From contig JAFEEV010000353.1 of NCBI GenBank assembly GCA_018240935.1, positions 1 to 6,673 of the forward strand: a stretch of DNA of 6,673 nt, in the 5' to 3' direction. Within the stretch, counting starts at the first letter, position 1. Each line of letters starts with the position of its first letter. Both the position numbers and the translations under genes were made by a program. The notes beneath the pieces are model-generated. The model did not search any database and was not told the DNA's origin. It was given only the letters and a program-made list of their open reading frames with translations. Below, in pieces: positions 1-5,637 of this stretch. The DNA is from Pseudomonadota bacterium. Its GTDB lineage: Bacteria > Pseudomonadota > Gammaproteobacteria > Burkholderiales > Nitrosomonadaceae.

Positions 1-375
1 CCCACACCGGACGGCACCGGCGTGCGCGACTAGATTCATGTCGACGATTTGGCGTTAGGACAACTCAAGGCCCTGGAAGCGCTCGAAGCATCACGCCATG
101 CGCAAGATAATCAATATTCCGGCTGTTTGACCGTAAACCTGGGCACCGGGCGCGGATACAGCGTGCTGGATGTAGTGCGCGCCTACGAACAAGTAAGCGG
201 ACAACCGATTACCTACCAGATTGCCCCGCGGCGTCCCGGTGATGTTGCCGCTTGTTACGCGGATCCGAAGCGAGCTCTTGAGACACTGGGCTGGCAGGCA
301 AAACTGGGGCTGGAGGAAATGTGCGCCAGCAGCTGGCGCTGGCAAAGTATCAATCCGCGCGGATACCAAGCCTGA
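1..375 (+). pseudogene. galE: UDP-glucose/UDP-hexose 4-epimerase, C-terminal part, interrupted by an in-frame TAG
   Basis: GalE interconverts UDP-glucose and UDP-galactose in the cytoplasm using bound NAD. Only the C-terminal part, about 124 codons, is in the window; the Rossmann fold and YxxxK catalytic motif would lie upstream. Frame 1 reads PTPDGTGVRD, then TAG (31-33), then IHVDDLALGQLKALE. This is the family motif GVRDYIHVxDLA with a stop in place of the Tyr. After the stop the frame stays open to TGA (373-375) and keeps family features: NLGTGRGYSVLDVV, the UDP-binding APRRPGDVAACYAD, and the ending WRWQSINPRGY. The undamaged remainder suggests a very recent nonsense change or a base-call error. 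A restart at TTG 49 or ATG 100 would give only a C-terminal piece without the cofactor domain. galU begins 71 bases downstream on the same strand, fitting a nucleotide-sugar gene pair. Family assignment is secure; pseudogene status depends on that one base. Confidence 0.85.
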
Positions 376-432
376 CCGCGATTATTTTCCGGTTTATCGA
401 AATCGCATCCTTGCGATAGTGACAACTTAATG

Positions 433-438
433 AAGGAG
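433..438 (+). promoter_or_regulatory. Ribosome binding site of galU
   Basis: AAGGAG lies 8 bases before a GTG codon at 447-449. This strong Shine-Dalgarno match supports the GTG start. The reading frame from there begins with the usual GalU N-terminus (KAIRKAVFPVAGLGTRFLP). Confidence 0.8.
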
Positions 439-446
439 AGCACTCA

Positions 447-1340
447 GTGAAAGCGATACGAAAAGCAGTTTTTCCCGTTGCGGGATTGGGCACGCGTTTT
501 TTGCCGGCAACCAAGGCGAATCCGAAAGAGATGCTTCCGATCGTCGATAAGCCGTTGATCCAATTTGCTGCGGAAGAAGCGGTTGCGGCAGGTATCGATG
601 TGTTGATTTTCATCATCGGACGTAACAAAAGCTCCATACCCGATCACTTCGACAAAGCATTTGAGCTGGAGGCAAAGCTGGAAGCGGGCAGAAAGCAGGA
701 AATGCTGAATATCGTCCGCAATATTCTGCCGGCGCGGATTGATTGTGTTTATATCCGGCAAGCCGAAGCACTGGGATTGGGGCATGCGGTTTTATGCGCG
801 CAATCGGTCGTCGGCGATGAGCCGTTTGCGGTTTTACTGGCAGATGATTTGATCAATGGCGGCGAGCGCTGCTGCTTGAGCCAGATGGTCGATATTTACG
901 CGCAGCACCATTGTTCAGTCTTAGGAATCGAGAAGGTTCCGCATCATACGGTTAACCGTTACGGAATTATCAACGGCACGTCGATCGCCGGTAACTTATC
1001 CAAAGTCAACGCGATTGTCGAAAAGCCGCCGGTCGACAAGGCGCCGTCCGATCTCGCGGTAGTAGGGCGTTATATCCTGACACCGCGCATTTTCAGGCTT
1101 CTGGAAAAAACAGAACGCGGCGCCGGTAATGAAATCCAGTTGACGGATGCCATTGCGAAATTGTTGCAAGAAGAAACGGTACTGGGTTACGAATTTGACG
1201 GCAAGCGTTACGACTGCGGCAGTAAATCCGGCTATTTGGAAGCCACTGTGGAGTTTGCATTGCAGCACCCTGAACTGAAACAGGAATTTTCCGTCTATTT
1301 AAGAGATTTGGTTAAAACCTTCCCCGCCATAAAGAAATAA
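447..1340 (+). CDS. galU: UTP-glucose-1-phosphate uridylyltransferase
   Basis: This cytoplasmic enzyme makes UDP-glucose and pyrophosphate from UTP and glucose-1-phosphate. UDP-glucose feeds lipopolysaccharide, exopolysaccharide, trehalose/glycogen-type and galactose metabolism. The 297-residue product has the usual GalU length. The N-terminal nucleotide-binding motif GLGTRFLPATKANPKEMLP spans residues 13-31. It is followed by VDKPLIQFAAEEAVAAGI, the LADD acidic motif (residues 131-134, expected near the metal/nucleotide site), the IVEKP sugar-phosphate motif near residue 190, and the C-terminal block GKRYDCGSKSGYLEATVEFAL. The start is GTG at 447, backed by AAGGAG 8 bases upstream. It follows the galE remnant on the same strand and ends at TAA (1338-1340), 15 bases before a strong hairpin terminator. 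No damage or missing motif was seen. A homologous sugar-phosphate nucleotidylyltransferase of other specificity is unlikely given the match to bacterial GalU throughout. Confidence 0.95.
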   Translation: MKAIRKAVFPVAGLGTRFLPATKANPKEMLPIVDKPLIQFAAEEAVAAGIDVLIFIIGRNKSSIPDHFDKAFELEAKLEAGRKQEMLNIVRNILPARIDCVYIRQAEALGLGHAVLCAQSVVGDEPFAVLLADDLINGGERCCLSQMVDIYAQHHCSVLGIEKVPHHTVNRYGIINGTSIAGNLSKVNAIVEKPPVDKAPSDLAVVGRYILTPRIFRLLEKTERGAGNEIQLTDAIAKLLQEETVLGYEFDGKRYDCGSKSGYLEATVEFALQHPELKQEFSVYLRDLVKTFPAIKK

Positions 1341-1355
1341 CATACTTTGTTCAAA

Positions 1356-1399
1356 AAAACGGGCCGGGTAAGTCCAGTGGGAATTACCCGGCCCGTTTT
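1356..1399. terminator. Bidirectional intrinsic terminator between convergent galU and the copper operon
   Basis: A perfect 16-base inverted repeat (1356-1371 and 1384-1399) encloses a 12-base loop. The arm is AAAACGGGCCGGGTAA, with a GC-rich core flanked by A/T. On the + strand the stem ends in TTTT after galU. On the - strand it ends in a run of seven T after the cupredoxin gene, whose stop lies about 30 bases away. Position between two convergent genes and U-tracts on both sides support a shared terminator, stronger for the - strand. Confidence 0.9.
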
Positions 1400-1428
1400 A
1401 TTGACCGGTTGATCGATTGCCGCAGGAT

Positions 1429-2394
1429 TTACCCGGTTTTCTTTTTGCGGAACAGTATCTTGCCGAGCAACGGCAGACAAAATAATCCGACAATCGTGCC
1501 GATCAGCATCATGCCGTAGTTCTGGAAGTTGTTATTGGTGAAGGCCGTAATTTGCCGCACCATTGCGCTTTGTTCTGCTTTATCCGAGACTTTCGGCAGA
1601 TTTTCCGCTTCGTATTTGTCGTTGATGTTGTAAGGCGTCACACCGGGAATGCTCGGTATATTTTCCGCTCCCTTGCCAACGACTAACTGCGCTTTCATAC
1701 CTTTTTCCATGTGATGGGAAATGTCGCAATGCACAAGAAACGTATCATCCGATCCCGGTACGATGATGGTGCCGGTAACCGTTTTGGGTCCTGTCACTTC
1801 CAAGTGGAACATGCCATATTTATACAGATACTTAGGCAATCCGTGCATCATGAATTGATGCCGGATATTGTCTTCGTTGACGAAGTGCCAGGTGACTTTG
1901 GAACATGGCTTGACATGCCATTGCTGTTGATCGAATGCAAAAGCGGTGCCGGGAAATTTGGCGGCGTATTTTCTGCCGGCGCGTACGGTAATTTCCACTT
2001 CCTCAGAAATACTCTTGCAACTGCTGGGCAATTTATCCAGGTTTTGCCCCATGATCATGGTACCTTCGTGATCCATAATATGATCGTGATCCATATGGTG
2101 ATGGTGGTGTCCGTCGCCGTGCTCCGCGGATTCCGAACTGGTGGCATGTGCGCTGTGGTCGGCGTGTTGCTCTGCGCTAATGTCATGATCTGCATGATCA
2201 TGACCGCTGTGATCGTGACCACTATGGTCATCCGTTTGTTGCTTCTCGCCGCCAGCTTGAGCTGAATTCATGTTATGACCGCTATGATCATGGTGATCAT
2301 GCTCGTGTGTTGTTGCTTTATCTTGAGCAATAGCGTTCGTGCTGACCGCGAGAATTCCTGCGAGTAAGAAAGTAATGGTTGTCGTTTTCATCAT
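1429..2394 (-). CDS. Secreted, membrane-anchored cupredoxin with histidine-rich N-terminal segment
   Basis: Predicted periplasmic copper protein of 321 residues. Residues 1-23 form a signal peptide (hydrophobic FLLAGILAV, probable cleavage after AIA). Residues 30-109 hold 24 histidines, including HHHHH at 96-100 and three near-repeats of DHSGH at 56-70, suited to binding copper or other divalent metals. A single cupredoxin-like domain covers about 115-240. Likely type 1 copper ligands are His179 (or His184), Cys223 in VHCDISHHMEKGM, His227/228 and Met233 (or Met229). Cys126 and Cys164 could form a disulfide. Residues 294-315 form a membrane segment followed by RKKK, so the body should face the periplasm. 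The gene overlaps the end of the multicopper oxidase gene (ATGA), which implies coupled translation and a shared role: electron carrier, copper store or copper donor for the oxidase. ATG 2394 was chosen because AAGGGAG sits 9 bases upstream; a second ATG follows directly. The family is recognised only as cupredoxin; no gene name is justified. Confidence 0.85.
   Translation of the reverse strand: MMKTTTITFLLAGILAVSTNAIAQDKATTHEHDHHDHSGHNMNSAQAGGEKQQTDDHSGHDHSGHDHADHDISAEQHADHSAHATSSESAEHGDGHHHHHMDHDHIMDHEGTMIMGQNLDKLPSSCKSISEEVEITVRAGRKYAAKFPGTAFAFDQQQWHVKPCSKVTWHFVNEDNIRHQFMMHGLPKYLYKYGMFHLEVTGPKTVTGTIIVPGSDDTFLVHCDISHHMEKGMKAQLVVGKGAENIPSIPGVTPYNINDKYEAENLPKVSDKAEQSAMVRQITAFTNNNFQNYGMMLIGTIVGLFCLPLLGKILFRKKKTG
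2185..2229 (-). repeat. Three 15-base tandem units encoding DHSGH-DHSGH-DHADH
   Basis: Inside the cupredoxin gene, residues 56-70 are encoded by three successive 15-base units of the form GAYCAY-x-GGTCAY or close to it. The units differ at several bases, with mixed GAC/GAT and CAC/CAT codons, so they are diverged and not freshly duplicated. They form part of a longer His/Asp-rich coding stretch (about 2068-2307). Such repeats can change copy number by slippage and so alter the number of metal-binding histidines. Confidence 0.7.
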
Positions 2395-4100
2395 TTTTGG
2401 TTACTCCCTTTAGCCCCTTTTAAGCGAGAAACTGCCGCGACAGCGCTTTGTTTGATTTGCTCCCGTTTGGCGAATATCAGATAAATGACCAATCCTATCA
2501 ACAGGCCGATCGCGCCGTTCAGCAATGAAGTTTGCCCCTGGGGACTGAGACCGGTCTGTTCGCCGGGCGAGCCGAGACTGGACCATTCATCCAGATCCTG
2601 CCAAACGGGTAATCTTCTTTCGAAATATTCCTTGGTGAAATATTTGTTCAAATCAATGCCGAAGTGACTGACTTTCGGCAGGCCGCTGCCATTCAGATAA
2701 GATTTGTACACGATCGAGCTCATGCTGCCGCCTTCGGCCATACCGTTGGTGGTGATGCCTTTTTCCCGGTGATCATGGATCAGCCAATCGCCTTCGCCGT
2801 AACTGTGCTTGCCGTCATTGACGGTTTCCAGTTTCAGGTCGAGGCGTTGCGCCGGCGCCATGTCGAATACATCGCGCATGATCTGGGCAACCGGATTATG
2901 TTCCACGCCGTCATAGTGTGTGATCGTGGCATGGTGTCCGTGCGTATGGACAGCGATCGACTCGCCGCCGCTATTGAGCAAGCGTAATTTAATTTTTTGA
3001 TCGGGTTCGACGATGATCAGCGATTCTCTTAACGTATAAGGAAACGACAGGCCGTTCAGCGTGTAATAATCCTCGGTCGAATCGGTGATATCGTAGCGTT
3101 GATTCATGTCGCGCGCGATCAGCCGCGGATCGTTGTATTTCTGGATGATGTCGCTCAGTTCCTTATCCATCGCGTGATAGTGCAGATCGTATTCCTGATC
3201 GAAATTCTCGCGCACCGCGACGGATGGATGACGGACATGACCTGCGCCGATATTCAGGGTTTGCAGCCAGTTATTGGGTCTGTTTTCTTCCACAACGATC
3301 ATCCCCGCCAGACCCATAGCCAAGTGGGTATGCGTTTGCACGTGGCAGTGGTAGAACATGGTGCCCGGTTGTCTTGCCTGGAATTCATACACGCGGCGTC
3401 CGCCCGGCATCAATTCGACCTCACTGGTCTGCGGCACACCATCCTGACCGGCATGATCGCCGTGTGAAAACGGGTGATCTACGCCATGCAAATGAATACT
3501 GTGCGGGAAATAATGCGTATTTTCCAGCACGATTTGCACGATATCGCCGACTTCAACACGAATAACCGGGGAAGGCAGTCTCAATAATGGATTCGCCCGA
3601 ACGCTTTCAAAATTTTCGGTCGACATGCCGCTGGTTTTCGGCGCAAACACCCAAGCGCCTGGCTGGATGCCGGGTGCAATGTCAAATGTCGGAACCAAAC
3701 CGGGGAAATCGGGTGATTTACCGTTCAATTCCATGATTTCCAGTTTGATGATAATCCTATCGGGATCACCGTCGCCGTCCAAATCATCGGTTTTGATGAT
3801 GGCGTCCGGTGAAAGACCGGTCTTCATCAGCGTATCCATCGAAATATGGTTGGTTCCTTTAACTGCTGCCGCAATCCAGGCCGGATTGTCCGGGCTGCAA
3901 CCGGGCGATGCTGCTATTTTGACTCCTTCAATTTCCTGAGCTTCGCGCCATGCCGGAGAAATCTTCGGATCGCACATCGGCTCAGCCGTTAATGCAGCCG
4001 GATCAACTTTCACCGTTTCGGGCAGCTTCAGCGATGCCTGAACCGTTGCCGGCGACAGCATGGAGAAAGTCAATAAAGCAATAAAAAAGTGAATAGGCAT
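2391..4100 (-). CDS. Membrane-anchored periplasmic multicopper oxidase, two-domain type with type 1 copper in domain 1
   Basis: Predicted to oxidise a substrate (cuprous ion, another metal or an organic donor) and reduce oxygen to water at a trinuclear copper centre. The 569-residue product has a signal peptide (about 1-22, cut near VQA). An N-terminal extension (about 23-165) carries an EF-hand-like loop DLDGDGDPD (106-114) and two cysteines (43, 68) that could pair. Cupredoxin domain 1 (about 166-275) has H200 and HLHG (203-206), then HCHVQTH with C252, H257 and axial Met262: a full type 1 site. Domain 2 (about 345-470) has HTHGHH (385-390) and HDH (442-444); Asp443 replaces the Cys, so it has no type 1 copper. 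The four HxH pairs (203/205, 251/253, 385/387, 442/444) give all eight type 2/3 ligands. Residues 525-544 form a membrane anchor. This layout resembles type C two-domain oxidases, which work as trimers; one is known from Nitrosomonas europaea. Most of those are much shorter. First gene of the operon, ahead of the cupredoxin gene. The physiological substrate cannot be read from sequence. Confidence 0.88.
   Translation of the reverse strand: MPIHFFIALLTFSMLSPATVQASLKLPETVKVDPAALTAEPMCDPKISPAWREAQEIEGVKIAASPGCSPDNPAWIAAAVKGTNHISMDTLMKTGLSPDAIIKTDDLDGDGDPDRIIIKLEIMELNGKSPDFPGLVPTFDIAPGIQPGAWVFAPKTSGMSTENFESVRANPLLRLPSPVIRVEVGDIVQIVLENTHYFPHSIHLHGVDHPFSHGDHAGQDGVPQTSEVELMPGGRRVYEFQARQPGTMFYHCHVQTHTHLAMGLAGMIVVEENRPNNWLQTLNIGAGHVRHPSVAVRENFDQEYDLHYHAMDKELSDIIQKYNDPRLIARDMNQRYDITDSTEDYYTLNGLSFPYTLRESLIIVEPDQKIKLRLLNSGGESIAVHTHGHHATITHYDGVEHNPVAQIMRDVFDMAPAQRLDLKLETVNDGKHSYGEGDWLIHDHREKGITTNGMAEGGSMSSIVYKSYLNGSGLPKVSHFGIDLNKYFTKEYFERRLPVWQDLDEWSSLGSPGEQTGLSPQGQTSLLNGAIGLLIGLVIYLIFAKREQIKQSAVAAVSRLKGAKGSNQK
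2404..2410 (-). promoter_or_regulatory. Ribosome binding site of the cupredoxin gene, inside the end of the oxidase gene
   Basis: On the - strand AAGGGAG lies 9 bases before ATG 2394-2392 and within the last codons of the upstream oxidase gene. It decides the start of the cupredoxin gene. The ATGA start/stop overlap just downstream suggests translational coupling. Confidence 0.7.
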
Positions 4101-4474
4101 ATCAACGCACCTTTAAAATTTATCAAGTATTAATAAATATGGCTGATCAGATCGAGAGTTTTCACAAAACCGGGATTAATAGCCAATATCTATCTGATAT
4201 GACAGAACTGTAGGCGAAATCATTGAGCGGTGTATTGGCTGGCAGGTAAAATTATGAGGTACATCTATCTTCATCTATGCAATACTTCTACATTATCCGT
4301 CAAGTTATCATCGGCGATTATTATACAGAACCCAATTCTGCTTTTGTGGTTTTTGCAGCATGAATGAGATTACGATTTTTTAATTTTTTAGTATCTATCC
4401 GAGTGACAATCCCTGATTTTTTCGCAAACTCAAGTCCTCGCAATTTGAAATTCCCGCAAACTATCGAACACCTG
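4101..4474. other. AT-rich divergent intergenic region between the copper operon and the RND operon
   Basis: No convincing gene was seen on either strand. The frame of the adaptor gene is open upstream to ATG 4364, but residues from there do not look like a lipoprotein leader. The region should hold the start regions of both divergent operons. On the + strand TATTAT (4319-4324) could be a -10 box, but the best -35 candidate 16 bases upstream (CCGTCA, 4297-4302) matches consensus at only three positions. No good sigma70 promoter was found for the oxidase gene on the - strand, so it may need an activator. Small symmetric elements include ATATC-tatct-GATAT (4186-4200), TGATCA (4144-4149), and CATCTAT twice (4262-4268, 4272-4278). 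No CueR- or CopR-like box was recognised. Confidence 0.5.
4108..4114 (-). promoter_or_regulatory. Ribosome binding site of the multicopper oxidase gene
   Basis: On the - strand AAAGGTG lies 7 bases before ATG 4100-4098. It supports that start, which is directly followed by a plausible signal peptide. Confidence 0.65.
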
Positions 4475-5626
4475 ATGAAGGCATGCGTCATTTCATTTTG
4501 CTGCGGCTTTGCGGTTTTTTTGTTAACCGCCTGCGGCGGCAAAACACCCGCGCAACCGGCGCCGCGCATGGATCAAGCAATACCGGTTGCAGTCATCGCG
4601 GTACAGCCGGTGAACATGCCGGTCAGTCTGGAAACGATCGCGCAAACCGAAGGCGCCAAGGAAATCGAGATCCGTCCGCGCGTGGGCGGAATTTTGCTTA
4701 AACGGTTGTATACCGAAGGAATGGCGGTTGAAGCCGGGCAACCGCTGTTTTTGATTGATCCGGAGCCTTTTCAAAATGCGCTGGCAGAAGCAAAAGCGGC
4801 GCATAACGAACAGCATGTCCGCGTTCTGCGCGCCAAAAGCGATGAAGACCGGCAGCGGCAGTTGCTCGCGGAAAATTTTGTCAGTCAGCGCGCATACGAT
4901 CTGGCGAAAGCGGAACTGGCGATAGCCGAGGCGGCATTGCAAGCGGCTAAAGTCCGTGTGCAGCAGGCTGAACTCAATCTGTCCTATACCACCGTCCGAG
5001 CGCCGGAAAAGGGCGTGACCGGCCGTTCGCAATTCTCCGAAGGCACCTTGGTGTCCGCCAATAACAGCTTGCTGACGACTTTGACGCAATTGTCCCCGAT
5101 TTGGGTGCGCTTTAGTTTTTCAGATAACGAAGTTGCGCCGGTAGGCGGACATTTGAGTGAAAAAAATGTGCACAGCGTGAAAATGATCCTGCCGGACGGA
5201 TCGGAGTATCAGCAGGAAGGTAAAATCAATTTTGCCGCGAGTAAAATCGACTCTTTGCTGGGTACGCAACAACTGCGCGCAACCTTTGACAACAGCGAAC
5301 AGCGCATATTGCCCGGGCAGTTCGTCCGTATCCGCGTGACTGCCGGAAAACCGCGCACGGGGTTCATCGTGCCGCAGATTGCCGTGTTGACATCCGATAT
5401 GGGCCGTTTTGTGTATGTAGTCAACGACCGGAATGAAGCGGTGCAACGCCCCGTGGTGCCTGATAATTGGATCGGCAAGGACTGGATTATTCTGGCAGGG
5501 CTAAATACCGGCGATCGCGTGGTAGTCAATAATCTCATCAAACTGACGCCCGGCAAGCTTGTCGAGCCGCAAGCGCGTGACGATTCGCCGGTCGCGTCAA
5601 CGGGCGCAGCCTCCACTCAGCAGTAG
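4475..5626 (+). CDS. RND efflux periplasmic adaptor (membrane fusion lipoprotein, AcrA/MexA-like)
   Basis: This subunit links an inner-membrane RND pump to an outer-membrane channel. From ATG 4475 the product has 383 residues, normal for the family. It opens with a lipoprotein signal peptide: hydrophobic FCCGFAVFLLTAC with lipobox LTAC and lipidated Cys20, then GGK. Residues 62-97 (EIRPRVGGILLKRLYTEGMAVEAGQPLFLIDP) are the first half of the lipoyl-like domain. About 98-170 is the alpha-helical hairpin, rich in Ala/Glu/Gln. Residues 171-206 (TTVRAPEKGVTGRSQFSEGTLV) complete the lipoyl domain. The beta-barrel and membrane-proximal domains follow. The frame is open upstream to ATG 4364, but starting there would bury the lipoprotein signal behind 37 extra residues; 4475 is therefore preferred although no clear Shine-Dalgarno precedes it. 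The pump gene starts 11 bases after the stop. The cargo cannot be inferred; AcrA-like style suggests drugs, detergents or metabolites. Confidence 0.92.
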   Translation: MKACVISFCCGFAVFLLTACGGKTPAQPAPRMDQAIPVAVIAVQPVNMPVSLETIAQTEGAKEIEIRPRVGGILLKRLYTEGMAVEAGQPLFLIDPEPFQNALAEAKAAHNEQHVRVLRAKSDEDRQRQLLAENFVSQRAYDLAKAELAIAEAALQAAKVRVQQAELNLSYTTVRAPEKGVTGRSQFSEGTLVSANNSLLTTLTQLSPIWVRFSFSDNEVAPVGGHLSEKNVHSVKMILPDGSEYQQEGKINFAASKIDSLLGTQQLRATFDNSEQRILPGQFVRIRVTAGKPRTGFIVPQIAVLTSDMGRFVYVVNDRNEAVQRPVVPDNWIGKDWIILAGLNTGDRVVVNNLIKLTPGKLVEPQARDDSPVASTGAASTQQ

Positions 5627-5637
5627 TAACCGCAGTC

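Noticed and set aside
402..417. Small hairpin ATCGCA-TCCT-TGCGAT between galE and galU
   Set aside because: The stem is only 6 base pairs, with no T-run after it, and galU follows directly with a good ribosome site; it is too weak to call a terminator or riboswitch.
1711..2265. Open frame of 184 codons on the + strand opposite the cupredoxin gene
   Set aside because: It is a shadow of the His/Asp-rich coding sequence; the product (many Met, Val, Ile) has no family features, and the - strand frame has signal peptide, cupredoxin motif and anchor.
1429..4100. Copper nitrite reductase (NirK) as an alternative for the copper genes
   Set aside because: The oxidase has four HxH pairs for a complete trinuclear centre and the HCH motif, which NirK lacks; the cupredoxin has only one fold and no type 2 site.
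4523..5089. Open frame of 188 codons on the - strand opposite the adaptor gene
   Set aside because: The + strand frame encodes a full, well-matched adaptor protein; the reverse frame is rich in Arg, Gln and Phe without any recognisable motif.
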